Assembly: GCA_947259985.1 (NCBI GenBank)
Contig: CAMYOJ010000026.1
Location: 23,197-87,196 of the forward strand
Direction of reading: 5' to 3'
DNA: 64,000 bases
Source of the DNA: an uncultured Woeseiaceae bacterium
GTDB lineage: Bacteria; Pseudomonadota; Gammaproteobacteria; Steroidobacterales; Woeseiaceae
Shown here: in pieces, positions 39,390 through 50,029 of the stretch
Layout: each line of letters starts with the position of its first letter
Position numbering within the stretch: the stretch's first letter is position 1
Notes under the pieces: model-generated
Seen by the model: the letters and a program-made list of their open reading frames with translations, nothing else
What the model was told of the DNA's origin: nothing
Databases searched by the model: none
Made by a program: the position numbers and the translations under genes

Positions 39390-40784
39390 TCAAATTACCT
39401 TGCCGGGATTCAGTATATTCTGTGGATCCAGCGTCTCTTTGAGACGCCGCATTAAATTGTACTCCGTGCCGCGCCGGTAACGTTTTAGCAGCTCGCGTTT
39501 CGCCTGGCCGACGCCATGTTCGGCGCTGAAGCTGCCCCCCAGTTGGTCCACAAGGTCAAGTATTGCCGTGCTAATGCGTTCTCCGGCCGATTCGCGCTCT
39601 TCTCCGCTCAGGCTGTCCGGAAGGCGCACGTTGTAATGCAGGTTTCCGTCACCGACATGCCCGAACGCCAGCAGGGTCGCATCGGGCTGGAGACTGGCGA
39701 GAAGCTCGTCGCCTCGCCTTAGGAACTCCTGCATACGGCTGATCGGCACCGAAATATCGTGTTTGAGCGCTTTTCCAAGCTGTCGCTCGGCCTCGGAGAT
39801 CGAGTGGCGCAGACGCCAGAGCCTGTCGGCCTCGGCCGAATTCTTTGCGATCACCGCGTCTACGACAAGCCCGGTCTCAGCCGCCTTCATGAGCGCCGTT
39901 TCGACCACCTCGTGGTGCGAGCCTGCTGCGACTTCCATCAGGACATACCACGGGTACTCTTCGTCCATCGGCAGGCGCGCGCCGGGTATAGCACGTTCCA
40001 CTGCCTCGAATATCCGCCGCGAGACAAGCTCGAAGGCCTCGATGCGATCATCAAGCGCGCCACGCAGGTCGGCCAGCAAACGCACGGCGTCACCGCTCTC
40101 GCGAATGGCAACCAGCGCCGTAACGGTCTCGCCGGGGTCGGGATACAGGCGCAGCGTAGCGGCCGTGATGATCCCCAGCGTGCCCTCACTGCCGACGAAA
40201 AGCTGCTTGAGATCATATCCGGCCGTGTCCTTGCGCAGCGATCGCAGGCTGCTGAGTACAGCGCCATCGGCCAGGACCACTTCGAGCCCCAGCACCAGCT
40301 GGCGTGCCGTCCCGTAACGTATGACGTTGACGCCTCCCGCGTTGGTCGCAAGATTGCCGCCGATCTGGCAACTGCCTTCGGCACCGAGACTGAGCGGAAA
40401 GTACCTGTCTGCATCTCGGGCGGCGTCCTGGATATCGGAGAGGACGCAGCCCGCTTCAACCTCGATCGAATAATTGAGCTCATCTACGTGGCGTATCCGG
40501 TTCAAACGGCTCAGCGACAGCAGCACCTGGTGCCCGCTTTGGTCCGGCACCGCACCCCCGCACATGCCCGTGTTACCCCCTTGCGCGACGATGGCAATAC
40601 CCTCATCGGCGCAAGCCCGGACGACCTCCACTACCTGCTCTGTCGTCTGCGGGGCGACAAGCATTCGCGTCTCGCCAACGTAGGCACCGCGCCATTCGGT
40701 CAGGTGTGGCTCCAGGTCGTCCGCGTCCGTCTTCCAGCCGCGCGGTCCTACAATTGCTTTCAGCCGATCATCAAATGCAGTCAT
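39390..40784 (-). CDS. FAD-binding oxidoreductase (GlcD / D-2-hydroxyacid dehydrogenase family)
   Basis: GIAIVAQGGNTGMCGGAVPDQSG, QIGGNLATNAGGVNVIRYG. Confidence 0.9.
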   Translation of the reverse strand: MTAFDDRLKAIVGPRGWKTDADDLEPHLTEWRGAYVGETRMLVAPQTTEQVVEVVRACADEGIAIVAQGGNTGMCGGAVPDQSGHQVLLSLSRLNRIRHVDELNYSIEVEAGCVLSDIQDAARDADRYFPLSLGAEGSCQIGGNLATNAGGVNVIRYGTARQLVLGLEVVLADGAVLSSLRSLRKDTAGYDLKQLFVGSEGTLGIITAATLRLYPDPGETVTALVAIRESGDAVRLLADLRGALDDRIEAFELVSRRIFEAVERAIPGARLPMDEEYPWYVLMEVAAGSHHEVVETALMKAAETGLVVDAVIAKNSAEADRLWRLRHSISEAERQLGKALKHDISVPISRMQEFLRRGDELLASLQPDATLLAFGHVGDGNLHYNVRLPDSLSGEERESAGERISTAILDLVDQLGGSFSAEHGVGQAKRELLKRYRRGTEYNLMRRLKETLDPQNILNPGKVI

Positions 40785-41754
40785 CGAGTATTGCCTGTTC
40801 CTCAAACGTCGCCCAGTCAATGTTACTGCCGCACATCACGAGCATGACACGTCTGCCTGCGAGCTCCTGACGCAGGGGCCCCAGCAAGGCCGCCGTGCTC
40901 GCTGCACATGCAGGTTCGATGGCGATCTTCATATCACGAAACAGAAACCCCATCGTTCTGCGCAGTGCCGGATCATCAACCATCGCCATCCGATCGACGT
41001 GCATCTGGCAAAGTCCGAACGAGTAAGGCATTGCGAAAGGCGAACCCAGGCTGTCAGCGATTGTTGTGACCTTATCTATACCCTGCGGTTTGCCGGATGC
41101 AAGGCTGCGATGCATCGTATCCGCACCCTCGGGTTCCACGCCAATGACCTCGCAGCCGGGCCGCAGACGCTTGACGGCGTTGGCAATGCCGCCGATGAGC
41201 CCGCCGCCGCCGACAGGGACGATAACAACGTCGAATTCGTCACATTGTTCGCAGATCTCGAGGCCCACCGTTCCGGTGCCCAACGCGACGTGGGGTCCTT
41301 CGAACGGATGGACAAAATAACGGCCTTCGTCCTCGCGTATCATTTCTGCTATCTCGAAGGCTGAATGCACATCATCCGCAAGCACGACTTCGGCCCCATA
41401 GGACCGGCATGCCTCGATTCGCGACGGGTTTGCAGACCGGATCATGACGACCCTGGCCGTGGTGCCGACCGCTTGCGCGGCAAACGCGGTCGCAATGGCA
41501 TGGTTTCCGGCGCTTACGGCTGTGACCCCCGCAACGAGTTGTTCTTCGGTCAGGCTGAACAGCGTCGCGAGGGCTCCGCGCGCCTTGAATGTGCCTGTGC
41601 GTTGCAGGAATTCAAGCTTCGCGAAAACACGAGTATCGGCGCCAAGTACCGTCTCGATCGCAGCGCAACGGACTACTGGCGTATCTACTATTTTGTCGGC
41701 AAGTCGCTCGGCGAGCGCGCGAATCTCCGCGATATCAGGGCCTGCTGCTGTCAT
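40771..41754 (-). CDS. Threonine/serine dehydratase-like PLP enzyme
   Basis: FAKLEFLQRTGTFKARGALATL, VSAGNHAIA, VPVGGGGLIGG. Confidence 0.88.
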   Translation of the reverse strand: MTAAGPDIAEIRALAERLADKIVDTPVVRCAAIETVLGADTRVFAKLEFLQRTGTFKARGALATLFSLTEEQLVAGVTAVSAGNHAIATAFAAQAVGTTARVVMIRSANPSRIEACRSYGAEVVLADDVHSAFEIAEMIREDEGRYFVHPFEGPHVALGTGTVGLEICEQCDEFDVVIVPVGGGGLIGGIANAVKRLRPGCEVIGVEPEGADTMHRSLASGKPQGIDKVTTIADSLGSPFAMPYSFGLCQMHVDRMAMVDDPALRRTMGFLFRDMKIAIEPACAASTAALLGPLRQELAGRRVMLVMCGSNIDWATFEEQAILDDCI

Positions 41755-41921
41755 TGCTTATGTAATATCCGTCTCGGAGTGCTTGAGTGTATTGTTTGTG
41801 ATTTAAAGTAGATACGGCAACTTCCTGATAATACTTGCGCTGCCATCCAGAGTTGATTAGGTTGGGCTGAGCGAACTGTGGCAGAGAATTCCGGTTCGCG
41901 AAAGTCGCTGCGGGCATAGGC

Positions 41922-43160
41922 ATGGAACCAGAAAATCTGTCGCAATCCGGGATTCGACGAATAGCCGACTATTCGCCGTACCTGGACGAGTTAGCCGGAC
42001 TGGCCCAGCAGATGGGTCTCCGGCAACGCAGCAATCTCGTGCATCTCGAGAAGACCCTGCACAGCCACTGGTCGCTTGGCCAGAACAATATTCTGAGCTG
42101 GGCCCCGCTCGATGACGGCGTTCTGATCCTGGTCGTTCCGCACTACGCGATTGCCGAATACACCGCACCTCGTGACAACAACTTGCCGCCGCGCCTCTCT
42201 CCTCGGTTCATCACCGAATTGATTTCAGGCAATCGCCAGCTGACGATCGCGCAAATGCAGAAGGTGGCCCGGCTGCTCGAAGTCGAGCCTGTGCATGTGC
42301 CCCTGCGGCAACCGTTGAGCGGCAATCATGTCGAAACCCAGATCATCGAAAAGATGATCCGGCGCTATGGCATCAACTATGTCGCGAGCCGCGCTGTCAC
42401 GCTGTTCGACATCGTGGGCTTCAGCCTGCTGACACCGTTCGAGCAAATGACGCAGCTCAACAGTCTCTCTTATTCTCTGAACTCGGCGCACGCCAAGATG
42501 CTGGAGCAGGACGTCAACCTGAATTTTGCGCGCTCCTCGAGTGGTGATGGCTTCTACATCTGGAATCGCGATGACGGGCTCGAGGCCAGCGTCAATCTCT
42601 ATCACCTGATGCATATCGTGCTGGCCGACAACGCGATTGCGCGCAGCAAGTCGGCGTCCAGGGCAGTGCCGAGGTTACGAGCCTGTTTCCATGTTGGCAG
42701 CTGCTATGAATTCCATCAGGCAGAGGGCCTGAACCCGACGATGCACGACTTTATCGTCGGCGATGTCACGATCGAACTCGCAAGGATGATCGAAGCGGCA
42801 CTGCCTGGCCAGATCCTCGTCGGCGATTTCATGGCCGATATCCAGGCGAAAGGCGAACACGACGACAACTACGTCGACCCGAATATCGACGCGGTCACCT
42901 TTCTCGAGCGGGCGCAGGGCAACCTGTCACTCCTCAGCGGCATGGAACTCTCGGGAGAGCGGGTTACGGCCATCAAGTGCTACCTGACGGGCGAGAACAT
43001 TGGCGAGGGCCAGTTCAATATCCGGCGCCTGACGATCAAGGACAAGCACGGTCTGTCGCGGGTTGCGTTCAATGCCAAGGTCAATATCTACCGGGAAACG
43101 GCGCAGCCCATCCTGCTCGGCATCCAGGACAAGAAGCTGCCCACGTTGAGTCCGGTCTGA
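41922..43160 (+). CDS. Uncharacterised protein with class III nucleotide-cyclase-like domain
   Basis: 412 aa; VTLFDIVGFSLLTPFEQM and SSGDGFYIW (two metal-Asp positions), FIVGDVTIELARMIEAALPGQILVG. Confidence 0.65.
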   Translation: MEPENLSQSGIRRIADYSPYLDELAGLAQQMGLRQRSNLVHLEKTLHSHWSLGQNNILSWAPLDDGVLILVVPHYAIAEYTAPRDNNLPPRLSPRFITELISGNRQLTIAQMQKVARLLEVEPVHVPLRQPLSGNHVETQIIEKMIRRYGINYVASRAVTLFDIVGFSLLTPFEQMTQLNSLSYSLNSAHAKMLEQDVNLNFARSSSGDGFYIWNRDDGLEASVNLYHLMHIVLADNAIARSKSASRAVPRLRACFHVGSCYEFHQAEGLNPTMHDFIVGDVTIELARMIEAALPGQILVGDFMADIQAKGEHDDNYVDPNIDAVTFLERAQGNLSLLSGMELSGERVTAIKCYLTGENIGEGQFNIRRLTIKDKHGLSRVAFNAKVNIYRETAQPILLGIQDKKLPTLSPV

Positions 43161-43162
43161 TT

Positions 43163-43921
43163 GTGCGAAGAAACCTGATCGACTGGGGCGGCAATCTCGC
43201 CGTATTCGCGCTCATGATCCTGCTGAATGCGCTGTCGAACGCACTGCCGATCAACGGTCAGACGATGCCGGAAATATCGGCAAAATACCCTTCTCTGTTT
43301 ACGCCTGCCGGATTTACGTTCTCGATCTGGGGCGTGATCTACCTGTCGCTGCTCATCTTCGTCGTTTACCAGGCCCTGCCGTCACAGCGCAACAGTGCGC
43401 GCATCGCCAGGATCAGTAAGCTCTTCAAAATCAACTGCCTCGCCAATGCATCGTGGATCGTTGTATGGCATTACGACCTGCTCGTACTTTCGATGGTCTT
43501 GATGTTGGTCATCCTGGCGACGCTGCTCATGATATATCGCTCTTTGCTCGAGGGTATTGACGAGAGTAGCCCCCTGCAGCATGTCGCCCTGCATCTGCCG
43601 TTCAGCCTGTATACGGGATGGATCACAGTTGCGACCATCGCCAATATCAGCGTCCTGCAGACGAGCAACGGCTGGGACGCGGTTGGCCTGACCGCCATCC
43701 AGTGGACATTGATCAAGCTGGCTATCGCCGGCTCCATCGGGGCGATCGTGGTTCTGCGTTTCCGTGATCCGCTGTTCGTGCTGGTCATCGCATGGGCCGC
43801 TTATGGAATTTCCGTAATGCAGTCCGCAACTCCCGCAGTATCGGGCGCGGCGATGACCCTGTCATTATTGGCGCTGATTCTTGCGGCGCACGAGGGTGTG
43901 TCCCGACTCCGCCGCGTTTGA
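43163..43921 (+). CDS. TspO/tryptophan-rich sensory protein-like membrane protein
   Basis: GTG start; FTPAGFTFSIWGVIYLSLLIFVVYQAL and further hydrophobic helices. Confidence 0.65.
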   Translation: MRRNLIDWGGNLAVFALMILLNALSNALPINGQTMPEISAKYPSLFTPAGFTFSIWGVIYLSLLIFVVYQALPSQRNSARIARISKLFKINCLANASWIVVWHYDLLVLSMVLMLVILATLLMIYRSLLEGIDESSPLQHVALHLPFSLYTGWITVATIANISVLQTSNGWDAVGLTAIQWTLIKLAIAGSIGAIVVLRFRDPLFVLVIAWAAYGISVMQSATPAVSGAAMTLSLLALILAAHEGVSRLRRV

Positions 43922-43934
43922 CGGGAGAAAAGAG

Positions 43935-44222
43935 ATGTCCAACGAGGGCTACCACGAAGCAATCGAAGAACTAAGCGACGAGACGCGTGACATGCATCGC
44001 GCGATTGTCTCCTTGATGGAAGAACTCGAAGCCGTTGACTGGTACAACCAGCGTGTCGATGCCTGCAAGGACGAGGCGCTTCGAGCAATCCTTGCGCACA
44101 ATCGTGACGAAGAAAAAGAACACGCCGCGATGGTGCTCGAATGGATTCGCCGGCAGGATCCGGCCTTCGACAAAGAACTGAAAGACTATCTTTTCAGCGA
44201 GCAACCGATCGCTCACGATTGA
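43935..44222 (+). CDS. Encapsulated-ferritin (EncFtn)-like protein, no adjacent encapsulin
   Basis: 95 aa; HRAIVSLMEELEAVDWYNQRVDACKDEALRAILAHNRDEEKEHAAMVLEWIRRQDPAFDKELKDYLFSEQPIAHD. Confidence 0.9.
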   Translation: MSNEGYHEAIEELSDETRDMHRAIVSLMEELEAVDWYNQRVDACKDEALRAILAHNRDEEKEHAAMVLEWIRRQDPAFDKELKDYLFSEQPIAHD

Positions 44223-44260
44223 TTGAAGGAAGTTCCAGTCCTCGACCATTCCAAAAAAAA

Positions 44261-44337
44261 TGGTCGGGGCGGGGAGATTCGAACTCCCGACCCCCACAAC
44301 CCCATTGTGGTGCGCTACCAGGCTGCGCTACGCCCCG
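44261..44337 (-). tRNA. tRNA-Pro(GGG)
   Basis: CGGGGCGTAGCGCAGCCTGGTAGCGCACCACAATGGGGTTGTGGGGGTCGGGAGTTCGAATCTCCCCGCCCCGACCA; loop ATGGGGT; CCA encoded. Confidence 0.95.
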
Positions 44338-44422
44338 ACCGTGCTGCGGTTTTGCGCACTAGCGCGCAAATCCGCAGGGCGGCCATGATAACCGCAGCGA
44401 CTGGACTTGGAAAGTAAAGAAT

Positions 44423-44779
44423 TTAGCGGCGCAAGATCTTAAGAACTTGTTCAAGTTCCATTCGTATCTGCTTGATAATCTGCTGACTTTGCGTCACATC
44501 AGTCTTGGCATCATCGCCCGTCAGGCGCTGCCGTGCACCCCCGATCGTGAAGCCCTCATCGTACAGCAGGCTCCGGATCTGGCGGATAATCAAGACGTCC
44601 TGGCGCTGGTAATAGCGTCGATTACCGCGGCGCTTTACAGGCTTCAGTTGTGGGAACTCCTGTTCCCAATACCTGAGGACATGCGGCTTAACAGCGCAGA
44701 GGTCGCTTACTTCACCAATGGTGAAATAACGCTTACCAGGAATTGGAGGGAGTTCGTCGTTATTCCCCGGTTCCAGCAT
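44423..44779 (-). CDS. MerR family transcriptional regulator
   Basis: [45 protein letters not shown]; downstream of ihfA. Confidence 0.9.
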   Translation of the reverse strand: MLEPGNNDELPPIPGKRYFTIGEVSDLCAVKPHVLRYWEQEFPQLKPVKRRGNRRYYQRQDVLIIRQIRSLLYDEGFTIGGARQRLTGDDAKTDVTQSQQIIKQIRMELEQVLKILRR

Positions 44780-45059
44780 ATGCTTCCACTCGGGCCTTTA
44801 GTTTTTGTCCTGGCCGGAAAGTCACGACGCGACGCGCGCTAATCGGAATTTCCTGTCCCGTTTTCGGGTTCCTGCCAGGACGTTCTTTTTTGTCCCGAAG
44901 ATCAAAATTCCCGAAGCCGGAAAGTTTGACCTGTTCACCGACTGCGAGTGATGCACGCAGCTCTTCAAAATACATATCGACAAGTTCGCGCGCTTCTCTT
45001 TTGTTGAGACCAAGTTCATTGAACAACGACTCGGCCATTTCTGCTTTTGTCAGCGCCAT
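44760..45059 (-). CDS. ihfA: Integration host factor alpha subunit
   Basis: [38 protein letters not shown]...[20 protein letters not shown]. Confidence 0.95.
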   Translation of the reverse strand: MALTKAEMAESLFNELGLNKREARELVDMYFEELRASLAVGEQVKLSGFGNFDLRDKKERPGRNPKTGQEIPISARRVVTFRPGQKLKARVEAYAGTGE

Positions 45060-45064
45060 TGCGT

Positions 45065-47443
45065 TTAGTCTCTTAGTTCGGCAGCGAATTTGTCTTTTAG
45101 TTTGCTTGTCGCCGCAGCCATCGCGGTGTCCGCATCGTCGTCAGTAAGGGTGCGCGAAGTTTCCTGCAAAATCAAGCCTATTGCGACGCTTTTTCGCCCT
45201 GCTTCTATGCCCGGACCTTTGTATATGTCAAAAATCCTGACACCTTGAATCAACTCGGGCACGCTCGCCGCAACGGCGTCGACAATTTCGCTCGCCGTCA
45301 CATTGTCGTCGACAATGACAGCGAGGTCCCGACGTATGGCCGGGTACCTCGAAATCGGCGTTGCGCTGGGTGCCAGTGATGCCAGGGCTGCGCGGGCGTC
45401 CAGTTCGAAAACGTAGACCGCGCGTTTCAGATCATAGCGCTTCGCGAGGTTCGGATGCAGCTTGCCGACTACTCCGATGACGACACCACCGCGCCGAATC
45501 TCGGCTGCCTGTCCGGTCTGTAACGCCGGGTGCTCGGTGGCCGCAAAAGTAACTTCACCCGCCTGCGACGCAAGCAGAAGGATGGCTTCGACATCTGCTT
45601 TTATGTCAAAGAAATCAACATTTTCCGACTTGCTCCCCCACTGCTCCGGCAGGGCTGAGCCGGTCGCGAGTCCGGCCAGACGCAGGACCTCGGTACGCGC
45701 TTCAAGTGTGCCGTGAAACGACTTGCTCGCTTCGAAAATACGCACGCGGTCCTGTTGCCGCGCGACGTTTGCCGCGGCGGCCGCAACCATGCCGGGCCAA
45801 AGCGAGCCTCGCATTACAGACATTTCCGAGGAGATTGGATTGCTGAGCACGAGTTCTGACTCGATGCCCGTGAACGCCATGTTCGCCTCGGCATCGATAA
45901 AACTGTAGGTAATGACTTCCTGGTAGTCGCGGGCAATCAATGAGGTCGACGCGCGTTCCAGTTCGACGTGAGTTTCGGTCACCGTTTCGAGAGGCGACTG
46001 GGCGAAAGCCGTCGTCTCGGGAATCGAGTCGTAGCCGTGAATGCGGGCGATCTCTTCAATCAGGTCGGCCTCGATTGAGATGTCGAAACGATGACCGGGT
46101 GGTGTGACCTTCCAGCCGCCGTCGTGCGGCTCAACCGATAGCTCGAGCCCCTCGAGAATGCGGGCAATTTCGTCATTGGCAATGTCGAGGCCAAGCAAGC
46201 GCGTGACGTGATCCTTGCGCAACATTATCCGCGGTCGCCCCGGAAGATGTTCCTCCGCCGAGTCAACGACGAGCGGGCCGGCCTGGCCGCCGGCGATACC
46301 GAGCAGTAACTCCGTCGCTCGTTCAACAGCACGCCCCTGCCCTTCGGGGTCTACGCCGCGCTCGAAGCGCAACGAAGCATCGGTATGCATGCCGTAGCCG
46401 CGGGCGCGCCCCGCCATGAAGTCCTGCGGCCAGAAAGCTGCCTCGAAAAAGACGTCGGTCGTCTTGTCGGTCACGGCCGTGCTCAGGCCACCCATGATGC
46501 CGGCGATGCCTATCGGACCGCTGTCATCGGTGATGATGAGCGTGTCGTCGCGGAGTTCAACCTCCTTCTCATCCAGCAGCGTGACCTTTTCGCCGGCACT
46601 GGCGAGCCGCGGTCGAACGGACCCGTTCAGCAGACTGGCGTCATATGCGTGCAGCGGCTGGCCGAATTCGAGCATCACGTAGTTGGTGATATCGACGACG
46701 GGCGAAATGGCGCGCAACCCACTTCGGCGCAGGCGCTCCGTCATCCAGACAGGCGACTTTGCACCAGGATCGATGCCACGAATGACACGCCCGGCAAAGC
46801 GCGGACAGCCCGCCGGCTCGATGAGTTCAACGGGTTGGACCGCGTCGATGGTCGCAGGAACGGCGGCAACGGCCGGGTCTTTCAGGTCATCGCCAGTCAG
46901 TGCCGCAAGATCGCGGGCGATGCCGAGCACGCTGAAGCAGTCACCGCGATTCGGCGTCAGGTCCAGGTCTATCGCCGCGTCCGGCAATTGCAGGTAGTCG
47001 ACGAGTGGCGTTCCGGTCGCAGCATCGTCAGCAAGGTGCATGATGCCGTCGGACTCGTCCCCGAGTCCGAGTTCGACGGCTGAACACAGCATGCCGTTCG
47101 ACACGACGCCACGGATCTTGGCCTTGCGCAGCTTCATGCCGTTGGGCAAATGGACACCGGGCTTCGCCAGCGGCGTCTTCATGCCTTTGACGACATTGGG
47201 TGCGCCGCAGACGATCTCGATGAGCTCGTCGTTGCCATCAGATACCTTGCACACGCTGAGCTTGTCGGCATCCGGGTGTTTTTCAACGGCGATAACCTCG
47301 GCGATGACCACGTCTGCCAACCCCTCGCCTTCGTAATCGATAGCATCGACCTCATGACCGAGCATCGTCAGCTGATGACCGAGCGCCGCGGTATCGAGAT
47401 CGGGATTCACCCATTCGCGCAACCAGGATTCTGCAATCTTCAT
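45065..47443 (-). CDS. pheT: Phenylalanyl-tRNA synthetase beta subunit
   Basis: 792 aa; [33 protein letters not shown]. Confidence 0.97.
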   Translation of the reverse strand: MKIAESWLREWVNPDLDTAALGHQLTMLGHEVDAIDYEGEGLADVVIAEVIAVEKHPDADKLSVCKVSDGNDELIEIVCGAPNVVKGMKTPLAKPGVHLPNGMKLRKAKIRGVVSNGMLCSAVELGLGDESDGIMHLADDAATGTPLVDYLQLPDAAIDLDLTPNRGDCFSVLGIARDLAALTGDDLKDPAVAAVPATIDAVQPVELIEPAGCPRFAGRVIRGIDPGAKSPVWMTERLRRSGLRAISPVVDITNYVMLEFGQPLHAYDASLLNGSVRPRLASAGEKVTLLDEKEVELRDDTLIITDDSGPIGIAGIMGGLSTAVTDKTTDVFFEAAFWPQDFMAGRARGYGMHTDASLRFERGVDPEGQGRAVERATELLLGIAGGQAGPLVVDSAEEHLPGRPRIMLRKDHVTRLLGLDIANDEIARILEGLELSVEPHDGGWKVTPPGHRFDISIEADLIEEIARIHGYDSIPETTAFAQSPLETVTETHVELERASTSLIARDYQEVITYSFIDAEANMAFTGIESELVLSNPISSEMSVMRGSLWPGMVAAAAANVARQQDRVRIFEASKSFHGTLEARTEVLRLAGLATGSALPEQWGSKSENVDFFDIKADVEAILLLASQAGEVTFAATEHPALQTGQAAEIRRGGVVIGVVGKLHPNLAKRYDLKRAVYVFELDARAALASLAPSATPISRYPAIRRDLAVIVDDNVTASEIVDAVAASVPELIQGVRIFDIYKGPGIEAGRKSVAIGLILQETSRTLTDDDADTAMAAATSKLKDKFAAELRD

Positions 47444-47448
47444 CGCGG

Positions 47449-48468
<1,020 letters not shown>

Positions 48469-48477
48469 TCAAGTTCT

Positions 48478-48849
48478 TTAGCTGGCAGCTTGCTGTTCGA
48501 GACCGGCTTTAGCTGCCTCTGCAATCGCGCCGAAGCCCTCGGGATCGTGCACGGCGATATCGGCCAGGACCTTGCGGTCGACAGCGATATCGGCACGGTG
48601 CAGCCCATTGATCAGACGGCTGTAAGACAGGCCGTGCAAGCGAGCGGCCGCGTTAATGCGGGTAATCCATAGCGCACGAAACTGACGCTTGCGCTGCCGA
48701 CGATCACGGTAGGCGTACTGGCCGGCCTTGATGACAGCCTGCTTGGCCGTCTTGAATAATTTGCTGCGCGCGCCGTAATAACCCTTGGCTTTACCGAGGA
48801 CTTTCTTATGGCGGGCTTTGGCGACTACGCCACGTTTAACTCTTGCCAT
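48478..48849 (-). CDS. rplT: 50S ribosomal protein L20
   Basis: [29 protein letters not shown]. Confidence 0.97.
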   Translation of the reverse strand: MARVKRGVVAKARHKKVLGKAKGYYGARSKLFKTAKQAVIKAGQYAYRDRRQRKRQFRALWITRINAAARLHGLSYSRLINGLHRADIAVDRKVLADIAVHDPEGFGAIAEAAKAGLEQQAAS

Positions 48850-48863
48850 TGCTCAATCTCCTC

Positions 48864-49061
48864 TTAGCTGTAAGGAAGCATGCGTTTCACGGCCTTAACA
48901 TCGGCTTCTGCGACCTGCAGAGTATTGCCGAGCTGGCGTTTACGCTTTGACTTCTTCTTCGTAAGAATGTGATTGAGGTGAGCCTGGGAGCGCTTGTAGC
49001 CGCCCTTGCCCGTCTTGCTGAAGCGCTTGGCTGCGCCCCGGTTGGTCTTCATCTTCGACAT
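48864..49061 (-). CDS. rpmI: 50S ribosomal protein L35
   Basis: [37 protein letters not shown]. Confidence 0.95.
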   Translation of the reverse strand: MSKMKTNRGAAKRFSKTGKGGYKRSQAHLNHILTKKKSKRKRQLGNTLQVAEADVKAVKRMLPYS

Positions 49062-49179
49062 TTTATCTTCCTTTCTAGCCTTGCAACGTACCCCGAAGGT
49101 CGCGGCAGGCGGGTAGAGCCGTCAGGGCTTCTGCCCCTGGCTGTTACTCACTTTTTGTATCGCTCGCTGGTGCCTTGCC

Positions 49180-49698
49180 CTAGTGCTTTCTTGGCGCAAT
49201 CACCATGATCATCTGCCGCCCTTCCATCTGCGGCATCTGCTCAACCGAGCCATATTCTTCCAGGTCGTCCCGGACCCTGGCCAGAAGATTCGCACCCAGT
49301 TCTTTGTGCGCCATCTCCCGACCTCTGAATCTCAACGTGACTTTGGTCTTGTCTCCATTCTCCAGAAATTGCACCAGTTTCCTGAGCTTGATCTGGTAGT
49401 CACCCTCGTCCGTTCCCGGACGAAACTTGATCTCTTTTACATGGACCTGTTTCTGTTTGCGTTTCGCAGACTGGTTTTTCTTGTTCTGCTCGAACAAGTA
49501 TTTGCCGAAATCCATGATGCGACAAACAGGCGGGTCGGCCATCGGCGAGACCTCCACGAGGTCCAGTCCCTCGCCTTTCGCCAGTTCGATGGCGGCTGCA
49601 AGCCCCATCACTCCTGCCTGTTCTCCGTCGGATCCGATTACGCGAACCTCGACAGCCTCGATCTCGTCATTACGCCTTACGCGCTTTGTAACTGCGAT
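49180..49698 (-). CDS. infC: Translation initiation factor IF-3 (apparent ATC start)
   Basis: (I)[29 protein letters not shown]...; GGAGG 8 nt upstream of ATC; no canonical start at the expected N-terminus. Confidence 0.9.
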   Translation of the reverse strand: MAVTKRVRRNDEIEAVEVRVIGSDGEQAGVMGLAAAIELAKGEGLDLVEVSPMADPPVCRIMDFGKYLFEQNKKNQSAKRKQKQVHVKEIKFRPGTDEGDYQIKLRKLVQFLENGDKTKVTLRFRGREMAHKELGANLLARVRDDLEEYGSVEQMPQMEGRQMIMVIAPRKH

Positions 49699-49882
49699 AC
49701 CAAAATCCTCCAGAAACCGGTCACTGCCGCCACGGCTGGCCACAGTTACAGGCCGCAGCCGGTGCGGGAACGCGATTCTATATAGCCAGGGGCCAGGAAA
49801 CAACCGTGAAAACACTGATTTCCCGAAAAAAATCAGGTGTCTTGTTGCAGAAAAACGACGCGATTAGCGCCCTGGTCGGAAT

Positions 49883-49957
49883 TGGTGGGCGATGGTGGTT
49901 TCGAACCACCGACCTCCACGATGTCAACGTGGCGCTCTACCCCTGAGCTAATCGCCC
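49883..49957 (-). tRNA. tRNA-Val(GAC)
   Basis: GGGCGATTAGCTCAGGGGTAGAGCGCCACGTTGACATCGTGGAGGTCGGTGGTTCGAAACCACCATCGCCCACCA; loop TTGACAT. Confidence 0.95.
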
Positions 49958-50029
49958 TGCCTGATGCTCTGCGCCCCTCTGCGAGGGGAGCCGTAAGATA
50001 CTGAAGCGTATTGCCAACTGCAAGGCCTG

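Noticed and set aside
39759-40847. 362-aa + strand ORF
   Set aside because: Antisense to the FAD oxidoreductase; compositional shadow.
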